Positions 44,309-53,783 of a stretch of DNA of 64,000 bases are shown in pieces. The notes under the pieces were generated by a model. That model had not been told where the DNA came from. It did not search any database and saw nothing but the letters and a program-made list of their open reading frames with translations. Origin of the DNA: Halodesulfovibrio sp. (GTDB taxonomy: Bacteria; Desulfobacterota; Desulfovibrionia; Desulfovibrionales; Desulfovibrionaceae); the NCBI RefSeq assembly GCF_015482765.1, contig NZ_JADMLB010000040.1, forward strand, positions 1-64,000, given 5' to 3'. The stretch's first letter is position 1, and each line of letters opens with the position of its first letter. A program made the position numbers and the translations under genes.

Positions 44309-46051
44309 TTAACCAATCAACTTTAATGCAGTTTCAGGAAGCGAGTTGGCCTGTGCAAGCATTGAAGTAGCTGCAGAAGAAATTGTCTGACGCAGTGTGT
44401 ATTCAGTCATTTCTGTTGCAACATCCACATCGGAGATGCGTGATTCAGCTGCACCAAGGTTTTCAGCCTGAATCTCAAGGTTAGAGATAGTTGCCTCAAG
44501 GCGATTTTCATACGCACCAAGGTTTGCACGGTTTTTATCTTTCATCTCAATGGCTTTACCGATTGCATCAAGTGCTGCCTGAGCGCCTTCCTGAGTCGCA
44601 ATGCTGGAGCCAGCATACTCACCTGTTTTACCAAGCTCTTTTTCAAAAGCAGATAATTCCTCATCAGGAATTGTAGAAACACTCATGGCAAACGCGGTAT
44701 CAGCAGTTGTGCCTGTCAACGGTGTACCGGTGCCGGTAAGAGCATAGTTCGTTCCGTTATCCTGAATAGTTACTGTACCAAGGGAAGCACTGCCATCTGA
44801 ATTAATTGTGAAACTCTGATCTACCGCATCCTGAGCAATATTCATCACTGAAGCATCCGCTGGGATATCGGTTGATTCGTCTTCAATGAAGTACTGAGCT
44901 GAACCATCAGAAGCAGTTGAAGTCATTAAGTGCTTATCTTCACCCTCAATATTAACGGTAAGATCGCCATTTGCCCCAACAATTACAGGGTAGCCTGCTT
45001 CCGGAACAGTAGCCGATGTAGCCTGCTGTAATTTTACAGAACCATCTGCATCAATGGTTGCGTACATAGCTTTACCATCTACAAGCAGCATTCCGGTATC
45101 TGCCTGAATTTCAGCGTTGGCTGTGCCACCAACCCCGTAAACAAGATTACCGTTCGCATCAAAACTCACATTAAGGTCTGCGCCATCAATGGTAATAGCT
45201 GTGTCAGCACCACCCATTGCCGCTGTATGAGCGTCACCTACAGTGGTTTCTCCACGCGCAACCAAATCATCTTTTGCCTGCTGTTCTTCCGCCGGATCAC
45301 CAACAACACGTTCTTTTAACTGAACTTGTGTATACCCCTCTGCCGCCAGCTTTGCTGCATCCATTGTAGGGTCTGTACCATCAATGTAGATTTCACCATC
45401 GGCGTTCTGGTAGATGGCTTTTCCATCCTGTGTTGTAGCAAGTCCGTTCTCATCAATTTTATAGTCCAGAGAATCGCTGCCAAGGCCAAGCGCGTCGGAA
45501 CTTACATCACCGATATTAATGGAATACTTGTCTTCATCTTCATCGTTTCCGGTACCAAAATGAATACTCATAGAACTGCCGGTCTGAGTCTGCCCGTTCT
45601 CATCAATGTATTCCGCGCCTTCATCCAAAGAACCGTCCAACAACTTGGTTCCATTAAAATCTGTTGAATCAGAAATACGAGTAATTTCATCAGCCATAGA
45701 CTGGTACTCCTGATCAATAATAGCGCGCTGCTCATCAGTGTAGGTACCGGTAGCAGCCTGCTCTGCTAACTCACTCATACGAATAAGTTTTTCATCAATA
45801 ACAGACAACGCACCATCAGCTGTCTGAATCATAGAGATAGCATCGTTTGCGTTACGAACACCCTGATTCAATGTGGTAACCTGTGCACGCATCATTTCAC
45901 GAACAGCCAGTCCTGCTGCGTCATCAGCTGCACTATTAATACGCATACCGGAAGACAAGCGTTCTGTAGATTTAGTCAAATCTGCATATGCACTGTTCAA
46001 GTTACGGGCTGCGGTGTTTGCCATAGAGTTGTTGTTGATAATGAGAGACAT
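44309..46051 (-). CDS. fliC: flagellin (second copy)
   Basis: A 580-residue flagellin. Conserved D0/D1 ends are complete: MSLIINNNSMANTAARNLNS... with SSGMRINSAADDAAGLAVRE at the N-terminus and RISDVDVATEMTEYTLRQTI and the terminal SLPETALKLIG. The central 250 residues are a low-similarity, Gly/Asp/Thr-rich surface domain. AACCTGGAGGTTTACT gives a strong ribosome binding site at ATG 46051, deciding against the upstream codon at 46084. It is a tandem duplicate of the gene at 46379; ends are nearly identical while the middles diverge. Exported by the flagellar type III apparatus and assembled into the filament. Confidence 0.95.
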   Translation of the reverse strand: MSLIINNNSMANTAARNLNSAYADLTKSTERLSSGMRINSAADDAAGLAVREMMRAQVTTLNQGVRNANDAISMIQTADGALSVIDEKLIRMSELAEQAATGTYTDEQRAIIDQEYQSMADEITRISDSTDFNGTKLLDGSLDEGAEYIDENGQTQTGSSMSIHFGTGNDEDEDKYSINIGDVSSDALGLGSDSLDYKIDENGLATTQDGKAIYQNADGEIYIDGTDPTMDAAKLAAEGYTQVQLKERVVGDPAEEQQAKDDLVARGETTVGDAHTAAMGGADTAITIDGADLNVSFDANGNLVYGVGGTANAEIQADTGMLLVDGKAMYATIDADGSVKLQQATSATVPEAGYPVIVGANGDLTVNIEGEDKHLMTSTASDGSAQYFIEDESTDIPADASVMNIAQDAVDQSFTINSDGSASLGTVTIQDNGTNYALTGTGTPLTGTTADTAFAMSVSTIPDEELSAFEKELGKTGEYAGSSIATQEGAQAALDAIGKAIEMKDKNRANLGAYENRLEATISNLEIQAENLGAAESRISDVDVATEMTEYTLRQTISSAATSMLAQANSLPETALKLIG

Positions 46052-46226
46052 AGTAAACCTCCAGGTTTGTAATTCTGCATCCATGCAATGACTTTTTCAT
46101 TTTCGCTTTACGCTATGCATATGAATACGCGGGAGACTTACTGTTTCGTTTATAAAGCATTATATGTTTTTACTGATTTTTTATGTAAAAACGCGCGCCA
46201 TTAACACGTTCTTTAGAATACATAAA

Positions 46227-46290
46227 AAGACGCAAACAAAACCTCACAAACCCTTAAGAGTTCTTGTGAGATTCTTTGCGTCTTCTTTTT
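46227..46290. terminator. long interrupted hairpin between the flagellin genes
   Basis: AAGACGCAAA pairs with TTTGCGTCTT and, inside it, CTCACAA with TTGTGAG; flanked by A and T tracts. It may insulate the two flagellin genes. Confidence 0.6.
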
Positions 46291-46296
46291 CATAAA

Positions 46297-46331
46297 ACCG
46301 CCCCTGATCCCTGGAAAAAATCAGGGGCGGT
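46297..46331 (-). terminator. intrinsic terminator of the first flagellin gene
   Basis: ACCGCCCCTGAT and ATCAGGGGCGGT stem, 48 bases past the stop, with a short T tail leftward. Confidence 0.82.
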
Positions 46332-46378
46332 AAGTCATTACAGCGTAAAGCCAGAAAAGTCGGCTGGCTTTGAATTAT

Positions 46379-48100
46379 TTATCCGATAAGTTTCAATGCG
46401 TTCTGCGGCAGTGAGTTAGCCTGTGCAAGCATTGAAGTTGCAGCTGAAGAAATGGTCTGACGTAAGGTGTATTCAGTCATTTCTGTTGCTACGTCCACGT
46501 CGGAAATGCGGGACTCAGCAGCTGAGAGGTTTTCACTCTGGATCTCAAGGTTAGAGATTGTAGCCTCGAGACGGTTTTCGTACGCACCAAGGTTCGCACG
46601 GTTTTTATCTTTCATATCAATGGCTTTACCGATTGCATCAAGTGCTGCCTGAGCGCCTTCCTGTGTCGCAATACTGGAGCCAGCGTATTCAGATGTTTTA
46701 CCAAGCTCTTTTTCAAAACTCGCAATTTCGTCATCTGAAGCCACTTTTACACCCATATCAAATGTTGCCGCGGTACCACCGGCAAGCTCATAGTTACCAC
46801 CGTTGATATTAACGGCAGCACCGTCAAGTGTTGCGGAACCATCAGCTGCAACGCTGAAGTTCTGTTCTACAGCATCTTTGCCAACATTCATCATGGTAGC
46901 ATCTGCTGGGATGTCAGTACTTTCGTCTTCGATATGATAGTTTGTTGAGCCGTCAGTATTGGTAGACGTCATCAAACTCTTGTCATCACCATCGATATTT
47001 ACAGTTAGACTACCATCAGCCGCTACAGACACCGCGTAACCTGCATCAGGAATAGTTGTACCGGTAGCTTCATGCATGGAAACAGTGCCATCAGCATCAA
47101 TGGTAGCGTACATTTTGTTACCACCAATAAGCAGGTGACCTGTATCTGCTTCAATCTCCACAGCATCACCACCAGCACCAACACCGTATGTCAGTTCACC
47201 CGTAGTTGCATCAAAAGATGCTTCCACAGCTTCGCCGTCAATTTCTACAGCGGTTGTAGTACCACCCGCAGCCGCTGCCTGAGCAGCTGTAACACCTGCT
47301 TCTGCAAGTGCCGTCAGGTCGTCCTTGGCTTTCTGTTCCTGTGTTGGATCAGCAACTTTTTCTTTCAACTGAACCTGAGTAAAGCCCTGTGCAGCAAGCT
47401 TTGCTGAATCCATTGTTGGGTCAGTACCATCGATGTAGATATCGCCATCTTCATTCTGGTAAATTGCATTACCATCCTGAGTTGTAGCCATACCATTTTC
47501 GTCGATTTTGTAGTCCAAAGAATCACTGCCAAGACCTAACGCATCTGAACTAACATCTTCAATTTCAATGCTATACTTATCTTCATCAGCATCGTTTCCG
47601 GTACCGAAGTGGATAGTCATTGAGCTACCAGTTTGCGTATTCCCATCACCATCTACATATGTTGAACCGTCTTCGAGCGCACCATTAAGCAAGCTCTGGC
47701 CGTTAAAGTCTGTAGAATCTGAAATACGGGTAATCTCATCCGCCATAGTCTGGTATTCCTGATCGATAATTGCACGCTGCTCATCGGTGTACGTACCGGT
47801 AGCAGCCTGTTCTGCAAGCTCATTCATACGGATAAGCTTTTCATCGATTACGGAAAGGGCACCGTCAGCAGTCTGAATCATAGAGATCGCATCGTTTGCG
47901 TTACGAACACCCTGATTCAATGTAGTAACCTGTGCACGCATCATTTCACGAACAGCAAGGCCTGCTGCGTCATCTGCTGCGCTGTTGATACGCATACCGG
48001 AAGACAGTTTTTCAGTAGATTCGGTCAACTGTTTGTATGCGGTGTTAAGGTTACGAGCTGCGGTATTTGCCATTGAGTTGTTGTTAATGATGAGAGACAT
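46379..48100 (-). CDS. fliC: flagellin (first copy)
   Basis: A 573-residue flagellin, the upstream member of the tandem pair. It starts MSLIINNNSMANTAARNLNT at ATG 48100, preceded by GGAGG; an earlier codon at 48160 lacks a site. SSGMRINSAADDAAGLAVRE and SAAESRISDVDVATEMTEYT mark the conserved D0/D1 halves, and the protein ends SLPQNALKLIG. The middle (about residues 190-440) is a variable domain differing strongly from the other copy although several strings (SIEIEDVSSDALGLGSDSLD) are shared. Two differing copies may allow antigenic or functional mixing of filaments. Confidence 0.95.
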   Translation of the reverse strand: MSLIINNNSMANTAARNLNTAYKQLTESTEKLSSGMRINSAADDAAGLAVREMMRAQVTTLNQGVRNANDAISMIQTADGALSVIDEKLIRMNELAEQAATGTYTDEQRAIIDQEYQTMADEITRISDSTDFNGQSLLNGALEDGSTYVDGDGNTQTGSSMTIHFGTGNDADEDKYSIEIEDVSSDALGLGSDSLDYKIDENGMATTQDGNAIYQNEDGDIYIDGTDPTMDSAKLAAQGFTQVQLKEKVADPTQEQKAKDDLTALAEAGVTAAQAAAAGGTTTAVEIDGEAVEASFDATTGELTYGVGAGGDAVEIEADTGHLLIGGNKMYATIDADGTVSMHEATGTTIPDAGYAVSVAADGSLTVNIDGDDKSLMTSTNTDGSTNYHIEDESTDIPADATMMNVGKDAVEQNFSVAADGSATLDGAAVNINGGNYELAGGTAATFDMGVKVASDDEIASFEKELGKTSEYAGSSIATQEGAQAALDAIGKAIDMKDKNRANLGAYENRLEATISNLEIQSENLSAAESRISDVDVATEMTEYTLRQTISSAATSMLAQANSLPQNALKLIG

Positions 48101-48337
48101 AGTAAACCTCCAGGTTTGTAATTTTGCATCCTTGCAATTGTCTTTCGTCAAGAGCGACATGCTCTATGCAAATGAATACGGAGGCAGCCCCTCATTTTGT
48201 TTATAAAGCGGAAAATTTTTCCTAGTTGGAGCTTTTACACTCAACAAATATTTTTCATACGTTCACTTAACATTTATTAAGTTGATGAAAAAAACATAAA
48301 CATCGTATGGTTCACCTATGTTTCCGTTGGAGGTGGT
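48101..48337. promoter_or_regulatory. divergent promoter region, flagellin and response regulator
   Basis: It holds the flagellar motif copy B (48210-48239), GCTTTATAAAC on the minus strand at 48199-48209 (also seen upstream of the other flagellin near 46163), and the palindrome ACTTAA-CATTTA-TTAAGT (48265-48282), which may be bound by the divergent OmpR-type regulator. Confidence 0.45.
48210..48239 (-). promoter_or_regulatory. flagellar motif, copy B
   Basis: Minus strand TGTAAAAG...CTAGG...AAAATTTTCC, about 24 of 30 positions equal to copy A (43788-43817) with identical spacing of seven bases between TAAAA and CTAGG. It lies 110-140 bases upstream of the first flagellin start. Confidence 0.5.
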
Positions 48338-49069
48338 ATGAAACGCATTTTATTTATCGACGACGATTTTGAATTAGGTGAGCTGCTCGGAAGCTACTTA
48401 AGTGGAGAAGGCTTTTCGCTCCAAACAGCACACGACGCTATGACAGGTATCGAAAAACTTAAAGAAGATACCTATGACATTGTGCTGCTTGATATCATGC
48501 TTCCGGACATGAACGGTTTTGATCTGCTACAAAAGATCAGAGGCGAGTACACCATGCCAGTAATCATGCTCACAGGCCGTAGTGATGAAATAGATAAAGT
48601 AGTCGGGCTGGAAATGGGGGCAGATGACTATGTTTCCAAACCTTGTCCTCTAAGAGAACTTGCTGCGCGTATCCGTGCTATTTTGCGCCGCACTGTTCCT
48701 GTAAAAGCTGCAGGGGTTCCCAATGCGCCGACCAAACTGGACCCGGCACACAAAATTATTATCGGCAACATGTCACTTACTCCATCTGCGCGTAGCGTAC
48801 AGATTGATGATTCACCGGTACAGCTGACCAGTGCCGAATACAATGTTCTGGAAATGCTCACGAGTAACGCAGGGGCACTCATTACACGCGAACAACTTCT
48901 CGAAGATGCCTTGGGGCGTGATCCATCCTTGGACGACTATGTTCTCAACGTGCACATGAGTAATTTACGCCGAAAGCTCAAACACTGCGCTACTATTAAA
49001 ACAATTCGCGGAAACGGCTATCTGTTAGCAATTCCAGAACAAGCAACACAACCAGTTATGCACATGTAG
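48338..49069 (+). CDS. OmpR/PhoB-family response regulator
   Basis: A 243-residue two-domain regulator. The receiver domain has the acidic pocket IDDD, the phosphorylation site DIVLLDIMLPDMNG with Asp52, a switch Thr in MLTGRSDE and Lys in DDYVSKP. The C-terminal winged helix (YNVLEMLTSNAGALITREQL...VHMSNLRRKLKH, then IKTIRGNGYLL) is the OmpR/PhoB DNA-binding domain. GGAGGTGGT sits before the ATG. It is followed by a histidine kinase gene 143 bases downstream, with a stable hairpin between them. The two probably form a system responding to envelope or external stress, though no target gene is visible. Confidence 0.93.
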   Translation: MKRILFIDDDFELGELLGSYLSGEGFSLQTAHDAMTGIEKLKEDTYDIVLLDIMLPDMNGFDLLQKIRGEYTMPVIMLTGRSDEIDKVVGLEMGADDYVSKPCPLRELAARIRAILRRTVPVKAAGVPNAPTKLDPAHKIIIGNMSLTPSARSVQIDDSPVQLTSAEYNVLEMLTSNAGALITREQLLEDALGRDPSLDDYVLNVHMSNLRRKLKHCATIKTIRGNGYLLAIPEQATQPVMHM

Positions 49070-49139
49070 TATTTCCCCCTCTGCCACCATAAAACTGTCA
49101 TTCCCCGACAGAGGCAGCGATACAATACTCATGGGTTCA

Positions 49140-49181
49140 AGGCATCCGGAAATCATCCCCCCCCTTCCTTTCCGGATGCCT
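49140..49181. repeat. inverted repeat between regulator and kinase genes
   Basis: AGGCATCCGGAA and TTCCGGATGCCT enclose a C-rich loop with eight consecutive C. No T run follows, so it may tune the relative expression of the two genes rather than end transcription. Confidence 0.55.
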
Positions 49182-49212
49182 ATTAACTACTTTCAACATA
49201 ACGAGCACAAAA

Positions 49213-50754
49213 ATGTTCCGCTCTTTTTTTGCGCCCTTAAACCGACGTATCATTTTTTCCATAACAGCAATGAGTGCGATTGCGATTTGTACTGTTATTC
49301 TTGTTTCCGCAACGAGCATAATGCTTACCAAAAACTCCCGTTCTGCCAGACGCCTTGAGGATTGCACACGCAGCCTTGCATTCAGTCTGCCCCAGCCATT
49401 TGCTGTTGAAACCGCTGTTCCGATAATACGTAAACTAAGTAACGCTAATCCATGGCCGTGGCCTTTTGCTGATTACCTTGCTCTTGTAACTCCTGAAGGA
49501 ATCATACTGGAGTCTTCCGGTGATGATTTAGACTTTGATCTGAAAGAAGTTCTTGCAACACGAAAAGTACAAAATTCATCTGTGCTTGTTGTTGCCCAGC
49601 CAGTGGTTGATAATGGGAAAATACATGCCTATATTTTACTTGGCTCCCATTCAAAAGTCCTTGGCAAGGGACTCACAATGTACTTGCTGCTTTCAGCTAT
49701 TGCCGGAGCAACAGGTATCCTTGTGAGTTTTCTTATTGCTCAAAAGCTCTATAAGAGAATGCTCCAGCCACTGTATGATTTAACGGCAGCAGCAAAAGAA
49801 ATTGGTGAAAGCAAAGACTATACCTTACGTGTGCCCTACACGGGAAAAGATGAGCTTGGTGATCTGGTTACACAGTTCAACTCAATGCTTGATCAAATTG
49901 AAAAACGCGACCGCCTTCTCACATCACACAAGAGAATGCTGGAGCATGCTGTTAAATTACGTACGGCTGAGCTGGCCAAAAAAAATGCCCAGCTTGTCCT
50001 TGAAGTAGCTGAGCGAGAAGAAGCAGAAATGATTCGATGCGAAGTTGAACGCATCAACCAGCATGATCTGAAGTCATTACTAAACCTTGTCATTGGATAT
50101 CCTGAACTTCTTCTCTCAAAAGGCAGCCTTACAGAGCATCAAGAAAAGTATATTAAAAAAATCGAAATGGCTGGTTACCGAATTCTCGATATGATCAACA
50201 ACAACCTCGACATCTTTAAAATGGAACGAGGTATCTATAAGCTTCGGGCAACTTCCGTTGATTTGGTACAGTTGCTCTTTGAGATTCAGGACGACATCAC
50301 ATCCATGCTCACGCGACAAAATGTGATGCTGCGGATAACATTCAACAACCACCCTGTCAGCACCACTAACAACTTCTTAGTTGCAGGCGAATATCGTTTG
50401 CTCCAAACCTTATTTTCTAACCTTGTTGTCAATGCTGTTGAAGCCTCAAACAGTGACGATATCGTCACTGTAGCTCTCCAGACTGAAGATCACTCTGTTA
50501 CAATTCACAACAGCACCCTTGTACCTGAAGAAATTCAAGACAAATTCTTCAACAAGTATGTAACGCACGGCAAAGAGGAGGGGACGGGGCTTGGAACGTA
50601 CTCAGCAAAATTAATCGCAAACGCCCATAAAGCAGATATTTACATGACAAGTACTAAGACTCGAGGAACATTGCTTACAGTTGAATTCGCAGAACAGTTA
50701 AGCCCAGCCGAATGTGCTAATCTCGAACCCGCAGTGGAACAGATGTTCGGATAA
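49213..50754 (+). CDS. sensor histidine kinase
   Basis: A 513-residue membrane kinase. TM1 is at residues 12-35, a periplasmic domain runs to about 155, and TM2 at about 157-177 leads to a HAMP linker (LQPLYDLTAAAKEIGESKDY). The phosphoacceptor is His284 in RINQHDLKSLLNLVIGYPEL, a slightly atypical H-box (H-D-L-K-S-L). The ATPase has the N-box FSNLVVNAVEAS and the glycine-rich GEEGTGLGTYSAKLI-type segment (KEEGTGLGTYSAK). It should phosphorylate the regulator encoded just upstream. The signal is unknown. Confidence 0.9.
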   Translation: MFRSFFAPLNRRIIFSITAMSAIAICTVILVSATSIMLTKNSRSARRLEDCTRSLAFSLPQPFAVETAVPIIRKLSNANPWPWPFADYLALVTPEGIILESSGDDLDFDLKEVLATRKVQNSSVLVVAQPVVDNGKIHAYILLGSHSKVLGKGLTMYLLLSAIAGATGILVSFLIAQKLYKRMLQPLYDLTAAAKEIGESKDYTLRVPYTGKDELGDLVTQFNSMLDQIEKRDRLLTSHKRMLEHAVKLRTAELAKKNAQLVLEVAEREEAEMIRCEVERINQHDLKSLLNLVIGYPELLLSKGSLTEHQEKYIKKIEMAGYRILDMINNNLDIFKMERGIYKLRATSVDLVQLLFEIQDDITSMLTRQNVMLRITFNNHPVSTTNNFLVAGEYRLLQTLFSNLVVNAVEASNSDDIVTVALQTEDHSVTIHNSTLVPEEIQDKFFNKYVTHGKEEGTGLGTYSAKLIANAHKADIYMTSTKTRGTLLTVEFAEQLSPAECANLEPAVEQMFG

Positions 50755-50865
50755 TAGGTATTCGCCTCCCGACAAAACAAGTATCTCCAACAAGACCCCA
50801 TAGAATACGGCAAAGAGGTTCCAACGCAACTCTGCCCCAAAAAAGTCTTCATTAGCTCATCAAAT

Positions 50866-50901
50866 AAAAAAGCTTCTGCAACCAAATGCAGAAGCTTTTT
50901 T
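50866..50901. terminator. bidirectional terminator
   Basis: AAAAAAGCTTCTGCA and TGCAGAAGCTTTTTT around ACCAAA; shared by the histidine kinase gene and the convergent sigma-54 activator gene. Confidence 0.93.
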
Positions 50902-50920
50902 ATTTCAGTATAAAAGAACA

Positions 50921-52843
50921 CTAAGCAGGATATACCGTATCTCTCATCTTTTCGACTTTTCGATAAAGTGTTGCTCGAGATATCCCCAAACGTCTTGCAG
51001 ACTCAACCATATTATTGTTTGTTTCCTGCAACGTCGCTTCTATGAGTCTATGTTCCATGTCTTTAAGCGTGCCTGTCGGAACATGTCGTACATGCTCCTT
51101 AACTGGTAACGCAAAATGCTCTGCATCAAGAGTTTCTCCTTCACATCTATGCAAAGCTCTCTGAACAATATTTTCCAGTTCGCGAACATTACCCGGCCAA
51201 TGGTACGACACCAACGCCTGTTGAGCACTTGGCGAAAACGTACGTGGAAGAGGAGTACCACGGTTTAAGAAGAGCATAGCGAGTTCTAAAATATCTTCAT
51301 TTCCCCGTTCTCGTAACGGAGGAATGTTAATTGGCAGTACATTCAATCGGTAGTACAAATCTTCTCGGAACCGTCCCTGCTCTACGGCTTTACTCAAATT
51401 CACATGAGTGCTGGCAATAATACGGGTATTAATTTTTACCGGCTTTCTTGCTCCAATTCGATACACTTCGGCAGTTTGCAAAACACGCAGCAGTTTTACC
51501 TGCATATGATGCGGCATATCACCAATTTCATCTAAGAGAATAGTACCGCCGTCAGCCAATTCAAACTTACCCGGACGTCCTCCTTTCACCGCACCAGTAA
51601 ACGTCCCCTCGACATATCCGAACAGTTCACTTTCAAGCAACTCCGCGGGAATTGCACCACAGTTAATTGGTACAAATGGATAGTGACTGCGGTTTCCGTG
51701 GTTATGAATGGCTTGAGCAAACAGCTCCTTGCCTGTGCCTGTTTCACCTTGCAACAAAACAGTTACTGTTGAGTCTGCTGCCTTTTGCGCAAGATCTATT
51801 GCTTCCAAAAAACGTTCTGAACGCCCAACAAGCATCGGGAATGTATAGTGCGCTTTTGCGCCGGCAATGTTCTCAGCAAGCTTTTGGATCTCGCTCATTT
51901 CGTTAAAAACAAGTACCGCACCCAGCATTTCATTTGTTTCTGAAAGAACGGCCTGTGCTGTATACAATATCGGTACTGTTCCGCGCTCGCAGCGTACCCA
52001 GCACTCTTTGTTTTCCCAACGACGAGAGGAGGAACGCAGTTGTTCAATATCCAGAGACAAACCATCCAGCGCTGAAATATGTTTCCCTTCCAGATTATCA
52101 GATTTTAAAATGCGGGCTCCCTTTCCGTTAATCTTCCAGATCTCTCCCTCACCATTCAGAATAAGAAGCCCTGTACTGGCAGATTCAATCACTTTGTCGA
52201 AGAACCCAATATGCAGTGCCAATGTCTTATTACGACGCGTAACACGCAGCTGTCTTTCAGCAGCACGTGCCGCAGTCGTAACCATGTACAACGTATGAGG
52301 GTGCGTAAATTCTTTAGCGCCGGATACAACAAGAATGCCCAGCAACTCCCCTCCCTCCCCAAAAATCGGAGCAGAGGAACTGGTTAAATGATGCGCAAGA
52401 TTACAGTAGTGGTCTGCACCGGTAAGTTGAATAGGGATATGATGCTTATGACACATACTTATTGCTGTTGTGCCTACATCTTTTTCGGTCCACCGAAACC
52501 CCGGAGCACAGTTACGCTGTCGGTACTGCTTCTTCAAAAGCTCAGATCCGGTAATATGTAAGATGTACCCGTCTGCATCAATCGCAGCGATAAGAAAATC
52601 ATCCGGAGACAGCAGATCAAAAAATTCAGCAAAATGTGGGAGCACAACCTGCAACAATTCATCATTGGCTGCACGTCGTTTTTCCAAATCAACATCTGAA
52701 ATACACTCCTGTGACGTATTACGGCTCATGGAGTCTATTCCGAATTTCTGTGAACGAGCATGGGATTCGTCAATGAGCCGACCCATTGTTAATGAATCAA
52801 CCACATGCCCTTTTTTCATTTTTCCAAGCTCTTGTTCTCTCAT
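50921..52843 (-). CDS. sigma-54-dependent activator, AcoR-like (GAF-PAS-AAA-Fis)
   Basis: A 640-residue enhancer-binding protein. The N-terminal GAF-type sensor (about 60-200, with [18 protein letters not shown], as in AcoR/COG3284) is followed by a PAS-like domain and a sigma-54 interaction AAA+ domain: Walker [16 protein letters not shown], the loop GTFTGA (a T for A variant of GAFTGA), Walker [16 protein letters not shown]. The C-terminus has a Fis helix-turn-helix ([20 protein letters not shown]). It is divergent from the TRAP/oxidoreductase operon, which has a sigma-54 promoter and three operator-like repeats in between; direct control is the natural inference. The start is uncertain, as no clear ribosome binding site precedes 52843. 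Confidence 0.92.
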   Translation of the reverse strand: MREQELGKMKKGHVVDSLTMGRLIDESHARSQKFGIDSMSRNTSQECISDVDLEKRRAANDELLQVVLPHFAEFFDLLSPDDFLIAAIDADGYILHITGSELLKKQYRQRNCAPGFRWTEKDVGTTAISMCHKHHIPIQLTGADHYCNLAHHLTSSSAPIFGEGGELLGILVVSGAKEFTHPHTLYMVTTAARAAERQLRVTRRNKTLALHIGFFDKVIESASTGLLILNGEGEIWKINGKGARILKSDNLEGKHISALDGLSLDIEQLRSSSRRWENKECWVRCERGTVPILYTAQAVLSETNEMLGAVLVFNEMSEIQKLAENIAGAKAHYTFPMLVGRSERFLEAIDLAQKAADSTVTVLLQGETGTGKELFAQAIHNHGNRSHYPFVPINCGAIPAELLESELFGYVEGTFTGAVKGGRPGKFELADGGTILLDEIGDMPHHMQVKLLRVLQTAEVYRIGARKPVKINTRIIASTHVNLSKAVEQGRFREDLYYRLNVLPINIPPLRERGNEDILELAMLFLNRGTPLPRTFSPSAQQALVSYHWPGNVRELENIVQRALHRCEGETLDAEHFALPVKEHVRHVPTGTLKDMEHRLIEATLQETNNNMVESARRLGISRATLYRKVEKMRDTVYPA

Positions 52844-52901
52844 AAAACGTAACCAGTTACCTTATCTTACCCACTTAAAACATTAGCAAAAATATAAGCT
52901 A

Positions 52902-52934
52902 TTCTCAAAATAAGACATGTCTCAAAATAAGACA
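52902..52934. promoter_or_regulatory. two tandem enhancer-like sites
   Basis: TTCTCAAAATAAGACA (52902-52917) is followed immediately by TGTCTCAAAATAAGACA (52918-52934), an imperfect inverted repeat of TGTCT/AGACA. They lie about 290-320 bases upstream of the TRAP transcription start and are the likely binding sites of the divergent activator. Confidence 0.65.
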
Positions 52935-52996
52935 CTATATTTATCCATTTGATTTAGCTCACTTTTTATTTTCTAATCATTTCTGCAACGCCATAG

Positions 52997-53013
52997 TGAC
53001 TAATTTTGAGACA
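52997..53013. promoter_or_regulatory. third enhancer-like site, inverted
   Basis: TGACTAATTTTGAGACA is the complement of TGTCTCAAAATTAGTCA, differing from the second upstream copy at only two positions. It lies 63 bases from that copy. Confidence 0.65.
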
Positions 53014-53192
53014 CTAATCACGCCCCCCCTGCTACCACTTATTCTTGCACAAAGCTAACCCATCGAAAAAACTTCGCTTGTTGATTGTTTAAACAATCTT
53101 GTCGAAATCAAGCATAAACATTGGATTTTCACAAGCTGCACCTAAAAGAAACAAATATGTAATTTTTATATACCAACGGTTCGGCATCAAAA

Positions 53193-53209
53193 ACGGAACA
53201 TGCGTTGCA
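53193..53209 (+). promoter_or_regulatory. sigma-54 promoter of the TRAP operon
   Basis: CGGAACATGCGTTGCA: GG at 53195-53196 and GC at 53207-53208 are ten bases apart and the -12 element TTGCA is perfect. Predicted start is near 53220, about 50 bases before the first gene. It fits the divergent enhancer-binding protein gene. Confidence 0.75.
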
Positions 53210-53268
53210 TATAAGCACAACAATCACAATACACCCACTAACTCACATAACCATAGAAGGAGAAAAGT

Positions 53269-53781
53269 ATGGAGAAGCAATTTCGGTATGGCCTGACAAT
53301 ACTGTTAAGCTCTGTAGCTATTCTGCAGTTTATACAGGTCATATGGCGCTACATACTGCAAGCCCCACTTATGGGACTGGACGATATACTAATCTACCCT
53401 ACTCTATGGCTTTACTTGCTCGGCAGTGTGAACGCTTCCCGCGAAGACACACAAATTAAAGCGAACGTTCTGGACGTGTTTTTAAAAACCGACCGTTCTA
53501 AGCTGAGCGTGCGTATCGTAGCGGACATCATGACAGTAATTGTTTCCGCATGGCTCACTACTTGGGCATGGGACTACTTCCGTTATGCTTTCCGTGTCTG
53601 GAAAGAGACCCCTACAATCTACCTCCCGACCTTCTACGCAGAATGTGCCCTTTTCCTCGGTCTGCTCTTCATGACCCTTTTTGGTCTGCAGCACTTAGTT
53701 CGGAACATTCGTCGTTTTATGCTGCTGGGAAGCAAACCAGTCACTACAAGTTTGCATGAAGCAAACGAAGGAAGCGCATAG
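53269..53781 (+). CDS. dctQ: TRAP transporter small permease, DctQ type
   Basis: A 170-residue protein with four membrane helices. It starts with a short cytosolic tail and a helix containing ILQFIQVIWRYILQAP, and has the family-typical GLDDILIYPTLWLYLLGSVN segment (the Asp-Asp pair conserved in DctQ). It scaffolds the large DctM subunit encoded two bases downstream in a Na+-driven uptake system for carboxylic or amino acids. It is the first gene of the sigma-54-controlled operon. Confidence 0.92.
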   Translation: MEKQFRYGLTILLSSVAILQFIQVIWRYILQAPLMGLDDILIYPTLWLYLLGSVNASREDTQIKANVLDVFLKTDRSKLSVRIVADIMTVIVSAWLTTWAWDYFRYAFRVWKETPTIYLPTFYAECALFLGLLFMTLFGLQHLVRNIRRFMLLGSKPVTTSLHEANEGSA

Positions 53782-53783
53782 CA

